Assembly: GCF_900460245.1 (NCBI RefSeq)
Contig: NZ_UHIP01000002.1
Span: forward strand, 806,001 to 870,000
Length of the DNA: 64,000 nt
Source: Vibrio fluvialis
GTDB taxonomy: Bacteria; Pseudomonadota; Gammaproteobacteria; Enterobacterales; Vibrionaceae
Reading direction: 5' to 3'
This document shows, piece after piece, positions 42,722 to 51,610 of the stretch. The notes below the pieces were generated by a model. That model saw only the letters and a program-made list of their open reading frames with translations. It was not told the DNA's origin and ran no database searches. Both the position numbers and the translations under genes were made by a program. The first letter of the stretch is position 1, and each line of letters opens with the position of its first letter.

Positions 42722-42741
42722 AACTGTTCGATCGGACAGGT
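42722..42741 (+). promoter_or_regulatory. lux box upstream of luxI
   Basis: AACTGTTCGATCGGACAGGT shares 16 of 20 bases with the V. fischeri lux box. It is 59 bases before the luxI start, where the AHL-bound LuxR protein would activate transcription. Confidence 0.8.
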
Positions 42742-42799
42742 TTCGTCACCTAAGAGATTGTTTAGCGTGATTTCTCCCTCAACAAAAAGGAGAAGTCCG

Positions 42800-43381
42800 A
42801 TGAGTATCTCAATCCATAGTTATCAATTCACCACTGTACCTGCTCAGGATTACCGAGCGTTGCTGAAACTGCGCTACAAAGTGTTTTCGGAACGTTTGCA
42901 CTGGGAGCTTGAAACCCATCAGGGGCTGGAGAGCGATGAGTACGATATCCCGAGAGCCCACTACCTCTATGCCAAAGGCGATGAAGGGCACCTGATTGGC
43001 TGCTGGCGCATTCTGCCGACCACACAGAGCTACATGCTCAAAGATACCTTTCCCGAGCTTCTGGGCGACGTTCAGGCACCGCAAGGTGAGCGTATCTATG
43101 AACTCAGTCGCTTTGCGGTCGATAAGGAGTTTTCTGCTCAGTCGGGTGGGGTCAGCAATGTCACGATGAAGATGTTTCAGTCGCTGTACCACCATGCGCA
43201 GAGTCAGGGGATTGAACGCTACGTAACGGTGACATCGACCGGAGTGGAAAAACTGATCAAACGTTTGGGTATTCCGTGTGAGCGGGTCGGCGATCAGCAG
43301 GTCCACATGTTGGGTGATACCCGCTCAGTCGCACTGCTTATTCCAATGAATGAACGTTACCGAGACAGCGTGGGGGCCTGA
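42800..43381 (+). CDS. Acyl-homoserine lactone synthase (LuxI family)
   Basis: A 193-residue autoinducer synthase. The conserved residues R25, F29, W35, D46, D49, R70, E101 and R104 of LuxI are all present (LRYKVFSERLHWEL, ESDEYDIPRAHYL, CWRILPTT, YELSRFAV). It makes an AHL from S-adenosylmethionine and an acyl donor. ATG 42800 has AAGGAGAA seven bases before it. The lux box upstream gives positive feedback. It meets the luxR gene tail to tail with one base between the stops. It corresponds by context to the VfqI/VfqR type pair reported in V. fluvialis; that identity is from memory. Confidence 0.94.
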   Translation: MSISIHSYQFTTVPAQDYRALLKLRYKVFSERLHWELETHQGLESDEYDIPRAHYLYAKGDEGHLIGCWRILPTTQSYMLKDTFPELLGDVQAPQGERIYELSRFAVDKEFSAQSGGVSNVTMKMFQSLYHHAQSQGIERYVTVTSTGVEKLIKRLGIPCERVGDQQVHMLGDTRSVALLIPMNERYRDSVGA

Positions 43382-43382
43382 T

Positions 43383-44105
43383 TCAGACGTAAGGATTAAT
43401 GTAGCCACCTAAAATGGCTTTAGTGATAGCTTGGTAGCGATTCGTCGCGCCAAGCTTTTTACATGCGTTGGAAATATGGAATTTCACTGTACGCTCTGAG
43501 GTATCGATGATCTTGGCGATCTCCCAGGCACTTTTCCCTTCTGCGGCCCAGGTCAGGCATTGGGTTTCACGAGCCGTCAGCTCCGCGCGCGGCGCGGCGT
43601 CTTTATGGCAACGGGCAATGTTGTGAATGTTGTGCGACAGGAGCGGAATGATCAACTGCGAGGTCTGAATCGCTTCGCTGTTCAGCTCATAGTGACGGAT
43701 GTCTGAGGTGGCAAAGCTCAGCATTCCGAATTCACCGCGTAATCCGTGTACCGGAATCGAAAAACCTTCTTTGAGGCCATTGATCCGCGCCTCTTCAAAC
43801 ATTTCATTCGCTTTGCCGCTCAGGCGTGGAAGGTGGGACCACTGAATCGGCAGAAAGTTGGTCATGCTGTACTGCACAATAGGGTCGACGTGCATGAAGC
43901 CAGCTTCATCGTATTGCTGACGCCAGCTGGCCGGATAGTTATCGGTGATCAGCATTTCGTTGGTGGTCAGCGTCGGCTGCAGCGACAATCCAAACAGGAA
44001 GTATTCGTGGTCGATGATGTTATTGAGCGCCGACAGCGTGTTCTCCAAACCTTCATAGCTGGTAATTTGTTGGTTTTCTTGAATAAGACGGAGAATTTTC
44101 TGCAT
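43383..44105 (-). CDS. AHL-responsive regulator (LuxR family)
   Basis: A 240-residue LuxR-type protein. The autoinducer domain (1-165) carries W61, Y65, D74, P75 and W89, offset by four from W57, Y61, D70, P71 and W85 of TraR. The DNA-binding domain (about 175-235) reads LTARETQCLTWAAEGKSAWEIAKIIDTSERTVKFHISNACKKL. It should bind the lux box near luxI when AHL is present. ATG 44105 is chosen; a TTG three codons earlier is possible and no strong ribosome site is visible. Confidence 0.93.
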   Translation of the reverse strand: MQKILRLIQENQQITSYEGLENTLSALNNIIDHEYFLFGLSLQPTLTTNEMLITDNYPASWRQQYDEAGFMHVDPIVQYSMTNFLPIQWSHLPRLSGKANEMFEEARINGLKEGFSIPVHGLRGEFGMLSFATSDIRHYELNSEAIQTSQLIIPLLSHNIHNIARCHKDAAPRAELTARETQCLTWAAEGKSAWEIAKIIDTSERTVKFHISNACKKLGATNRYQAITKAILGGYINPYV

Positions 44106-44222
44106 AAAGGGCAATAATCTAATAACAACAATCAGATAGTGATATTTATATCAGATAAGCGCGAAAGGCAAGATGACATTTGTTTTCAGTCCGGATTACC
44201 TGCTGTAAACGCTGATAAACGA

Positions 44223-44248
44223 AAGAAAGCGCGAGTTTCGCGCTTTCT
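44223..44248 (-). terminator. Terminator after glpR
   Basis: GAAAGCGCG, AAAC/GTTT loop region, CGCGCTTTC with TTTCGTTT after it on the minus strand, beginning just behind the glpR stop. Confidence 0.75.
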
Positions 44249-44250
44249 TA

Positions 44251-45030
44251 TCAGGCCACCTGAATGGTCACTTCGTGTTCTTTCGCAAAGCTGGCGATCT
44301 CTTTTGGTGGCGGTTGATCGGTGATGATGAGATCCACATCGGCAAGCGTACCCAGTTTAACCATGGCATTACGGCCGAATTTGCTGTGGTCAACAGCGAG
44401 GAACACACAGCGGCTGTTTTCGATGATCGCGCGTTTTACGCGTACTTCGTGGTAGTCAAAATCAAGCAGCGAGCCATCGTAATCGATGCCACTGATACCA
44501 AGAATGCCGAAATCGAGGCGGAACTGAGAGATGAAATCCAGCGTGGCTTCACCGGTTACGCCGCCATCTTTATTTCGCACTTCACCACCGGCAAGAATGA
44601 TACTGAAATCGGGCTTCGCCATCAGAATGGTCGCAACGTTGATGTTGTTGGTGACGATACGCAGATTGTGGTGCTCGTCCATCAGCGCGCGGGCGATGGC
44701 TTCTGGTGTGGTGCCGATGTCGATAAACAGCGTCGCCCCATCAGGAATGTGTTTCACCAACGCGGCAGCGACTTTCTCTTTTTCGCTTTGCGAGGTGACC
44801 TGACGGGTATGGTAAGAAGAGTTTTCTGAACTGGTGGTGATGGTCGCACCGCCGTGGTTGCGGCGCAATTTGTTCGCATCGGCAAGTTCATTCAGATCAC
44901 GTCGAATTGTTTGTGGACTGACATTGAATCGTTCGACCAACTCATCGGTGCTGACAAAGCCCTGAGCCTGAACTAATTCGATGATTTCTTGATGGCGTTT
45001 TACCGCTTTCACTGGCATGTCCTTATACAT
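44251..45030 (-). CDS. glpR: Glycerol-3-phosphate regulon repressor
   Basis: A 259-residue DeoR-family repressor close to GlpR: RHQEIIELVQAQGFVSTDELVERFNVSPQTIRRDLNELA is the helix-turn-helix and LRRNHGGATI follows it; the C-terminal sugar-phosphate domain has LFIDIGTTPEAIARAL. GlpR represses glycerol genes unless glycerol-3-phosphate binds. The first ATG (45030) or the one four codons on may be used. Its upstream region has a GlpR-type half site, suggesting autoregulation. No other glp gene is in the window. Confidence 0.88.
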   Translation of the reverse strand: MYKDMPVKAVKRHQEIIELVQAQGFVSTDELVERFNVSPQTIRRDLNELADANKLRRNHGGATITTSSENSSYHTRQVTSQSEKEKVAAALVKHIPDGATLFIDIGTTPEAIARALMDEHHNLRIVTNNINVATILMAKPDFSIILAGGEVRNKDGGVTGEATLDFISQFRLDFGILGISGIDYDGSLLDFDYHEVRVKRAIIENSRCVFLAVDHSKFGRNAMVKLGTLADVDLIITDQPPPKEIASFAKEHEVTIQVA

Positions 45031-45122
45031 TGAAGTAGTGCAAGTGTACGGTTTAGCGCACTAAATTCAATCGACTGGCGCGACTTTTGCAGCATTACTG
45101 CTCGTTTTAAGCTTCGTTTCAC

Positions 45123-45142
45123 ATAAAACGAACATATAAGGA
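45123..45142. promoter_or_regulatory. GlpR-like operator half site
   Basis: On the minus strand TATGTTCGTTTTATG matches one half of the GlpR consensus (WATGTTCGWT). It is about 95-110 bases before glpR. Confidence 0.4.
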
Positions 45143-45175
45143 TGCCAATGTTTACATTTATGCGCATTTCGATGC

Positions 45176-46078
45176 TTACGCCTGAGGTGCCTTTTCGATT
45201 GGTTCCATGATTCGAACACGACGGCTTTTCATCTGAGACAATATGACACCGCTGATCACCATCAAGCCACCAATCAGATGATAAACATGAATACGTTCAT
45301 CGAGCAGCCAGGCCGCCAGAGTGACAGACACCACAGGCAATAGGTTCATGAACATGGCGGTCGAGTCCGCCCCAATCGCGTCGATCGCTTTAACCCACAT
45401 CCAAGGCGCCAACAGCGATGCGCCAATACCCGCATACGCGATCAGCGGTAGCGAACCATCGGTTGGCAAAATATGTTCACTGGTCAGCCACAGCGGAACC
45501 AGCATCACCACCGCGCACATCCCTTGCAGATAAATCAGCGTCCAGTTGCTCAATGGCATTTTCCAGCGTTTGAGCAGCACACAGTACAGGGCGTAAACCA
45601 ATGCCGCCAATACCATCAGGCCATCGCCTTGCGTGACATCCTGATTCAGGAAGAACAGCACGTCGCCCTGACCGAGCATAAACGTCAGACCTGAAAGTGA
45701 AATCACGCCACCGACGATACTCAAACCGGAAATACGTTTGTTGAGCAGCGGCACGCTGATGAAGACGCTCATCAGTGGTACCAGAGAAGAAATCAGCGAC
45801 ATATTGGACGCGGTGGTAGTCAGCCCGGCGTAATAACCCAATGACTGGTTCAGCACCATGCCAAGCAGGGCCAGAAAGGCCAGTTTGGCAAGATAGGGTT
45901 TGATAATGTGACGCTGACGAATGACCGCCGGCAAGCAGAACGGAGTCAGCAACAACATGGCAAGAAACCAGCGATAGAAGCTCATCGCGCTGGGTTCGAT
46001 GGTGGTCGATGCAATTTTATTGACGATGGCGTTACCGCCCCAAATCAGCACAGTAAACAGTGGAAGGAGATAAATCAT
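45176..46078 (-). CDS. EamA/DMT-family transporter
   Basis: A 300-residue inner-membrane protein with ten helices in two EamA halves (LLPLFTVLIWGGNAIVNKIASTTIEPSAMSFYRWF; GIGASLLAPWMWVKAIDAIGADSTAMFMNLLPVVSV). It is divergent from an AraC-type regulator 99 bases away, which probably controls it. Substrate unknown. GAGG lies before the ATG. Confidence 0.88.
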   Translation of the reverse strand: MIYLLPLFTVLIWGGNAIVNKIASTTIEPSAMSFYRWFLAMLLLTPFCLPAVIRQRHIIKPYLAKLAFLALLGMVLNQSLGYYAGLTTTASNMSLISSLVPLMSVFISVPLLNKRISGLSIVGGVISLSGLTFMLGQGDVLFFLNQDVTQGDGLMVLAALVYALYCVLLKRWKMPLSNWTLIYLQGMCAVVMLVPLWLTSEHILPTDGSLPLIAYAGIGASLLAPWMWVKAIDAIGADSTAMFMNLLPVVSVTLAAWLLDERIHVYHLIGGLMVISGVILSQMKSRRVRIMEPIEKAPQA

Positions 46079-46177
46079 GTGCGCCTCGTCGCAATTTGCG
46101 TGTTGGAAAGTAGTTTGACAGGTCTATATAATTACATATATCTCTAAAACGACATTGCGAGCGATAGGAAGACAAGT

Positions 46178-46966
46178 TTGAAAAAACGCGCCAGAAACCT
46201 TCACCCATCCTTATCAATTGAGCAGGCACCATCCGATGTGTTTATGAATTTCGAAGCGTTTCTTTCCAATACTGAAACGCGCGAACATAGCCATCCTTGG
46301 GGGCAGGTACAGCTGATTTCCGGCGGGATCCTGGAAATGGAAGCCGAAGACACCCGTTTTCTCGCTCCGCCGCATCTGGCGATCTGGGTGCCTGCGGGGA
46401 TTCGTCACCGCAGCTATAACCGCAAACCGATCGAATATTGTTCACTCAATATCGCGGCGGCGATGACCACGGCGTTTCCGAGTAAAACCAGTCTGATCAA
46501 GGTGACACCGATCGTCTCCGCGATCATTGATGATTTTCGTCAACGGAAAATCAGTGTGGCAGAAACGCCGCAGGATCTGCGTTTGGTGCAGGTGTTGCTC
46601 GATCAACTGGCAACGCGCGAAACGCAGCACCATTTTCTGCCATCCAGCAATAATAAATATCTGGCACCGATTCTTGCGGCAGTGGAAGAGAACCCGACCG
46701 ATGACACCAGTTTGCAGCAGTGGGCGGATCGGGTGCATACCACCGAAAGAACATTGGCCAGACATTGTCAGGCGGAGCTGGGGATGAGTTTTACCGAGTG
46801 GCGGCTGCGCGTGCGTTATCTTTATTCGATGGATCTGCTGCGCAATGGTCATTCGGTGAAAGAGGTGGCGCTGACGCTGGGTTATAACCAAGCCAGTCCG
46901 TACATTGCGATGTTCAAAAAATACTCCGGGCAGACCCCGGAGCAGTATAAGAACCGATTGCTGTAG
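46178..46966 (+). CDS. AraC-family regulator with cupin sensor domain
   Basis: A 262-residue regulator: cupin-like N-terminal domain (about 20-110, REHSHPWGQVQLISGGILEMEAEDTRFLAPPHLAIWVPAGIRH) and two helix-turn-helix motifs at the C-terminus (VHTTERTLARHCQAELGMSFTEWR; SVKEVALTLGYNQASPYIAMFKKYSGQTPEQYK). The start is TTG 46178 with GGAAG seven bases before it. It probably controls the divergent EamA exporter. Effector unknown. Confidence 0.9.
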   Translation: MKKRARNLHPSLSIEQAPSDVFMNFEAFLSNTETREHSHPWGQVQLISGGILEMEAEDTRFLAPPHLAIWVPAGIRHRSYNRKPIEYCSLNIAAAMTTAFPSKTSLIKVTPIVSAIIDDFRQRKISVAETPQDLRLVQVLLDQLATRETQHHFLPSSNNKYLAPILAAVEENPTDDTSLQQWADRVHTTERTLARHCQAELGMSFTEWRLRVRYLYSMDLLRNGHSVKEVALTLGYNQASPYIAMFKKYSGQTPEQYKNRLL

Positions 46967-46990
46967 TTCAAGCCTTCAGCTTTGAGGCAA

Positions 46991-47908
46991 TCAGATCTGT
47001 TCGAGTACGTAGTCGAGCGCGCCGATGATGGCGGCAACTTGCGCGTCATTGCACTCTTCAGCCGTGACTTTCGGGCTGTCTGGGTAGACTTCGGTGGTTG
47101 AACCGTAAACACAATCCGTTACGCCGCCACACAGGCCGAGCTTTTTCATCGGATAAAGAATCACGCCATCCTGAACCACTTCAGAACCGATGATTTCACC
47201 GTTGTCATCGGCAGGCGCAATGTGTGTCACTTTGCGCACGGAAGCGATGATGGCCGCCTGAAACTCTGGTTGTGGGTTTGCTGTGTCACCAACGGTATAA
47301 AAGCCGTCCGGAATCGAGCCTTCTTCAAAGATAATCCCGTCACGTGCTGCCAGCGCCGGACGAAATTCACTTTCGTCAGTGTCAGTGGTTTCGTGCAGGT
47401 CAATGTGCATCAATACGTTTGGCAGTGTCGCCACTAACGCCATCAGATTGGCGGATTCTTCAGCCGGAGTATCGGCATAAAACGAACGATTCGGATCAAT
47501 TGCATTTGGGTTCCAGCGGTTGATCGTCTCGTAACCCCACGGGCTGATGCATGGCGCCGCCACGATATTGAAATGCGTTTCGTAGCGTTTGGCTTCCGTC
47601 GCAAGAAACTTCAGTGCGCCGTGGACACCGCTGGTTTCGTAGCCGTGTACGCCGCCAGTGATCAAAATCGTCGGTTTATCGTCTTGCCAGTCGCGTGTTT
47701 TAAGACAAAACAGCGGATAACGGGCTGCATCGTAAGAGAGCGCGCCATACTGTTCGACATTGAATGACTGGCTAAGAGCCTGGATTTTCGGGACCACTTC
47801 TTGTTGATACTCACGTTTGATGGTGGTTTGCGCGCGCCAGGCCTGGCGCTCAGCGTTACCCCATTTTTGGCCTGGAGTACCGATTGGGTAGGTGTAAGCA
47901 GAGTTCAT
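46991..47908 (-). CDS. M14-family zinc carboxypeptidase-like protein
   Basis: A 305-residue M14 peptidase/deacylase. Zinc ligands are in GGVHGYETSG (His, Glu) and HIDLHETTD (His); PNRSFYADTPAEESANL is the substrate-binding part with Arg. No signal peptide is seen when translation starts at ATG 47908 (AGGGAAAG before it), so it is cytoplasmic. Such proteins resemble succinylglutamate desuccinylase-type enzymes as well as carboxypeptidases; the substrate is unknown. It converges on the AraC gene. Confidence 0.85.
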   Translation of the reverse strand: MNSAYTYPIGTPGQKWGNAERQAWRAQTTIKREYQQEVVPKIQALSQSFNVEQYGALSYDAARYPLFCLKTRDWQDDKPTILITGGVHGYETSGVHGALKFLATEAKRYETHFNIVAAPCISPWGYETINRWNPNAIDPNRSFYADTPAEESANLMALVATLPNVLMHIDLHETTDTDESEFRPALAARDGIIFEEGSIPDGFYTVGDTANPQPEFQAAIIASVRKVTHIAPADDNGEIIGSEVVQDGVILYPMKKLGLCGGVTDCVYGSTTEVYPDSPKVTAEECNDAQVAAIIGALDYVLEQI

Positions 47909-48091
47909 GACTTTCCCTGTTAAGCATAAGAGAGTAAGCAGGGTAATCTCACTCCGCTGCCGGCGCAACTGGCGACAGGAGCATAAATCGTCCCTCCGGC
48001 CGTTTTTCTTTTCGTGATGACTAACGGAATCACCGGGTTAGTGTTACATTTTGTCTCAATGAACTGATGATAAGAAATAAAGAGAATATTC

Positions 48092-49000
48092 ATGGCGGGT
48101 GCGAGTTTACTGACTCTGTTAGATGATATAGCGACGGTGCTTGATGATGTCGCAGTGATGTCGAAAGTGGCGGCGAAGAAAACCGCAGGCGTGCTGGGGG
48201 ATGACTTGGCTCTGAATGCGCAGCAGGTTTCCGGTGTGGCTGCGGAACGAGAGATCCCGGTTGTCTGGGCGGTCGCGAAAGGCTCGTTCCGCAATAAATT
48301 AATTCTGGTTCCGGCGGCGCTGATCATCAGTTCGATTGCTCCGTGGCTGATTATGCCGCTGTTGCTACTTGGCGGCTTGTTCCTCTGCTTTGAAGGCGCG
48401 GAGAAGGTACTGGAAAAATTGTTTCACTCTCAGCCCGAGAAAAATCCGGAAGAGGCCATGGAAGAGCTCAGTCAGCTCAATGTGGAAGAGTATGAGCAGA
48501 AGAAAATTAAAGGTGCGATACGCACCGACTTTATTCTTTCTGCCGAAATCATTGTGATTGCGCTGGGAACGGTGCAGGGCAAAGAGATGCTGACGCAAAT
48601 TGTGGTCGTGAGCCTGATTGCAGTCATTATGACCGCGGGTGTTTATGGGCTGGTGGCCGGCATCGTGAAACTGGACGATCTCGGGTTCTATCTTGAACGT
48701 AAGTCCAAAGGTGAAGGGCTGCGCGCACGCCTTGGCAGTGCGCTGGTCAGCTTTGCTCCCAAATTGATGAAAGGACTGACGGTGGTCGGTACGGCAGCGA
48801 TGTTCCTGGTCGGCGGAGGCATTGTGGTTCACAACGTTCCGGTGATTCATCACTGGATTGAGCCTGTGCTGATGGACTTACCGAATCTGTCGCTGGTGAG
48901 CTCACTGGTGCCTGCGCTGTTGAACGGCTTGATCGGTGTCGTCGCCGGACTGGTGATTGTCGCGGTCATGGAAGTTGTTCATAAAGTGCGCGGAAATTAA
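48092..49000 (+). CDS. DUF808 (YedI-type) membrane protein
   Basis: A 302-residue protein of the DUF808 family. The soluble start MAGASLLTLLDDIATVLDDVAVMSKVAAKKTAGVLGDDLALNAQQVSG is the family signature, followed by five or so membrane segments. Its role is unknown. The ATG has AAAGAG upstream. It appears to be a single-gene unit before rlmC. Confidence 0.9.
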   Translation: MAGASLLTLLDDIATVLDDVAVMSKVAAKKTAGVLGDDLALNAQQVSGVAAEREIPVVWAVAKGSFRNKLILVPAALIISSIAPWLIMPLLLLGGLFLCFEGAEKVLEKLFHSQPEKNPEEAMEELSQLNVEEYEQKKIKGAIRTDFILSAEIIVIALGTVQGKEMLTQIVVVSLIAVIMTAGVYGLVAGIVKLDDLGFYLERKSKGEGLRARLGSALVSFAPKLMKGLTVVGTAAMFLVGGGIVVHNVPVIHHWIEPVLMDLPNLSLVSSLVPALLNGLIGVVAGLVIVAVMEVVHKVRGN

Positions 49001-49092
49001 AATTTTAATTATCGTGACAATAAATTATCTCAATGGTGATTTGTCAGTGAAGGAATAGACTAGCGCTTTTCTTTCTCCGGCAGTCACCATTT

Positions 49093-50226
49093 ATGCATTG
49101 TGAATTCTTTGAACAGCAGCGCTGCACCTCGTGTACGCACTGCGCGACACCCTACGTTTCTCAGGTTGAGATCAAAGATACCCACCTCAAAGATCTGCTG
49201 GCCGATCTCGCGCCGCAGCAATGGCTGCCGCCCATGCTGAGTGAAGAGACGGCGTTTCGCAATAAGGCCAAAATGGTCGTGCTTGGCGCGGCTCATGCGC
49301 CGATTCTGGGGATTGAAAGCCAACTTGACGGAGAAGCGCTGTCACTGACTCAGTGCCCACTCTATCCGGCACCAACTCAAGCGCTGTTGGAGTATCTGCA
49401 GCAATGGATTCGCATTGCTGGGATACCGCCCTACAACAAAGCCAAAAAAAAGGGCGAACTCAAATTCATCTTACTCACACGTAGCGAGCACACTGGTCAG
49501 TTTATGCTGCGTTTTGTCAGCCGCAGCAAGGATGTTCTGCCACGTATTGAACGCAATCTGCCTGCATTGTTGGAGGCGTATCCGGCGATTGAAGTCGTGT
49601 CGGTCAATATTCAGCCCGTGCACATGGCAAGGCTTGAGGGCGATGAAGAGATCTTTCTCACCGACACGCAAGTGCTGATGGAGCAGTTCAACGATGTACC
49701 GATGGTGATTCGTCCGAAAAGCTTTTTCCAAACCAACCCGCAGGTGGCGGCATCGTTGTATGCGACCGCACGTCAGTGGGTACGTGAGCTGGATCCTGCG
49801 CACATGTGGGACCTGTTTTGTGGTGTGGGTGGTTTTGCGCTGCATTGTGCATCACCCAGCACGGCGGTAACCGGCATTGAGATTGAACCTGAAGCCATTG
49901 CCAGTGCCAAGCGTTCAGCCAGTGCGATGGGGATCGATAACCTCAGCTTTGCCGCACTCGACTCTGCGCAGTTTTCATTAGGGCAGGATGCCGCGCCTGA
50001 TCTGGTGCTGGTCAATCCGCCTCGCCGTGGCCTAGGTCAAGCGCTGACGAAGCAACTCGCGATGCTGGCGCCAAAACACATCATCTACTCAAGCTGTAAT
50101 CCGCTGACGATGAAAAGCGATATGGAACAACTCAGCGATTATCACAGTGTGAAGCTGCAATGGTTCGATATGTTCCCGCATACTGATCATGCTGAAGTGT
50201 TGGTGTTGCTTGAACGTAATGCCTGA
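49093..50226 (+). CDS. rlmC: 23S rRNA (uracil-747-C5)-methyltransferase
   Basis: A 377-residue TrmA-class methyltransferase. The iron-sulphur Cys cluster is at the start ([17 protein letters not shown]), the S-adenosylmethionine site near residue 240 ([14 protein letters not shown]), motif IV is LVNPPRRG and the catalytic Cys is in [13 protein letters not shown]. The length is right for RlmC (RumB). It methylates U747 of 23S rRNA. A perfect inverted repeat terminator follows and is shared with pyrC. Confidence 0.94.
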   Translation: MHCEFFEQQRCTSCTHCATPYVSQVEIKDTHLKDLLADLAPQQWLPPMLSEETAFRNKAKMVVLGAAHAPILGIESQLDGEALSLTQCPLYPAPTQALLEYLQQWIRIAGIPPYNKAKKKGELKFILLTRSEHTGQFMLRFVSRSKDVLPRIERNLPALLEAYPAIEVVSVNIQPVHMARLEGDEEIFLTDTQVLMEQFNDVPMVIRPKSFFQTNPQVAASLYATARQWVRELDPAHMWDLFCGVGGFALHCASPSTAVTGIEIEPEAIASAKRSASAMGIDNLSFAALDSAQFSLGQDAAPDLVLVNPPRRGLGQALTKQLAMLAPKHIIYSSCNPLTMKSDMEQLSDYHSVKLQWFDMFPHTDHAEVLVLLERNA

Positions 50227-50235
50227 AAAGTATTA

Positions 50236-50265
50236 AAAAAGGAGAGGTTAACCTCTCCTTTTTTG
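50236..50265. terminator. Bidirectional terminator between rlmC and pyrC
   Basis: GGAGAGGTTAACCTCTCC, perfect 18-base palindrome, with A and T runs on both sides. Confidence 0.85.
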
Positions 50266-50323
50266 TGCTTGTCATTCAGCCGAACGCGTTGTTAGTCAGC
50301 CGATAATGCCGTGGCTCAGCGGA

Positions 50324-51352
50324 TTATTTCACTGTCCACTGCACTTGTTCGCCAGCGCGAATCGGCACGACAGTCTCGCCGCCAAATGGCATCGACGCCG
50401 GTACGTCCCATGCTTGTTTGGTCAGGGTAACGGTATCGCTATTGCGTGGCAGACCATAGAAATCCGGACCGTTGTGGCTGGCAAACGCTTCCAGTTGATC
50501 CAACTTATCTTCCTGCTCAAATACCTCAGCGTACAGTTCCAGTGCGGCGTGCGCGGTGTAAGAGCCCGCACAGCCACAAGCCGCTTCTTTTTTGCCTTTC
50601 GCGTGTGGCGCAGAGTCAGTGCCAAGGAAGAACTTCTTGTTACCTGACGTCGCGGCTGCAACCAGCGCGTGCTGGTGCGTGGCACGTTTCAGAATGGGTA
50701 AGCAGTAGAAGTGTGGACGAATACCGCCAACCAGCATGTGGTTGCGGTTAAACAGCAAGTGATGAGCGGTAATGGTGGCGGCAACGTTGTCGCCTGCATT
50801 TTTTACAAATTCGACGGCTTCTGCGGTGGTGATATGTTCCAGCACGATTTTCAGACTTGGGAAATCGTTGACGATTGGTGCCAGAACGGTCTCCAGGAAC
50901 GTCTTTTCACGGTCGAAAATATCGATGTCGTGCGTGGTCACTTCACCGTGAACCAGCAGCAACATGCCTTCTTCCTGCATTGCTTGCAGTACCGGATAGA
51001 TGTTTTTCGCTGAAGTCACACCTGAATCAGAGTTGGTGGTGGCACCTGCTGGGTAAAGTTTCGCGGCAACAACGGCGCCAGAAGCTTTGGCTTTGCGAAT
51101 CTCTTCTGGTGAGGTGTTGTCAGTCAGATAGAGCGACATTTGTGGCTCAAACTGGCCTTGAGGCTGCGCCGCCATGATGCGTTCGCGGTAAGCCAGCGCC
51201 ATTTCCGTCGTGGTAACCGGTGGGACAGTATTTGGCATGATTAGCGCGCGTCCGTTATAACGGCTGATATCGCGCACAGTGTCAGTCAGAACTTCGCCAT
51301 CGCGAAGGTGAACGTGCCAGTCGTCAGGACGTGTGATCGTTAGAGTTGTCAT
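50324..51352 (-). CDS. pyrC: Dihydroorotase
   Basis: A 342-residue class II dihydroorotase of pyrimidine synthesis. Zinc ligands HVH are in [12 protein letters not shown] at residues 12-18, the carboxylated Lys is in [16 protein letters not shown], and [14 protein letters not shown] holds the later Asp. A PurR-type box lies 60-75 bases upstream, as in E. coli. It is convergent with rlmC. Confidence 0.95.
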   Translation of the reverse strand: MTTLTITRPDDWHVHLRDGEVLTDTVRDISRYNGRALIMPNTVPPVTTTEMALAYRERIMAAQPQGQFEPQMSLYLTDNTSPEEIRKAKASGAVVAAKLYPAGATTNSDSGVTSAKNIYPVLQAMQEEGMLLLVHGEVTTHDIDIFDREKTFLETVLAPIVNDFPSLKIVLEHITTAEAVEFVKNAGDNVAATITAHHLLFNRNHMLVGGIRPHFYCLPILKRATHQHALVAAATSGNKKFFLGTDSAPHAKGKKEAACGCAGSYTAHAALELYAEVFEQEDKLDQLEAFASHNGPDFYGLPRNSDTVTLTKQAWDVPASMPFGGETVVPIRAGEQVQWTVK

Positions 51353-51413
51353 GAATTGCTCCCACCATGAATGCGTTGAGTGATTGGAGCCTGAACGGCC
51401 AGCGAATTGTCTT

Positions 51414-51429
51414 GCGCAAACGCTTCCGT
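51414..51429 (-). promoter_or_regulatory. PurR box upstream of pyrC
   Basis: GCGCAAACGCTTCCGT matches 13 of 16 bases of the PurR consensus ACGCAAACGTTTTCGT, 62-77 bases before the pyrC start. Confidence 0.65.
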
Positions 51430-51610
51430 TTAGGCGACAGGATGATAGAGGAAAAGGGGGGGCATTTCACCCTTTTCTTTGAAATTCTCCCCAAATCGCC
51501 ATTTTGGCCAGTTTACTCAGCGCTGATTGCTAAGGATATGCACTCGCATTAGTCGTTGGGCCAATTTTGCTTTATCATCGCTGGATAATAATCGTGCGTA
51601 AGGAATTGCA

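Larger units (their letters stand above)
42463..42799. other. Region between thioesterase and luxI genes
   Basis: 337 bases without a gene. They contain the thioesterase promoter zone, a minus-strand terminator (42577-42608), the candidate small RNA (42577-42720) and the lux box (42722-42741). See those entries. Confidence 0.7.

Noticed and set aside
51367..51552. Plus-strand 61-codon frame upstream of the MOSC gene
   Set aside because: It overlaps the pyrC promoter and PurR box, has poor start context and no recognisable product.
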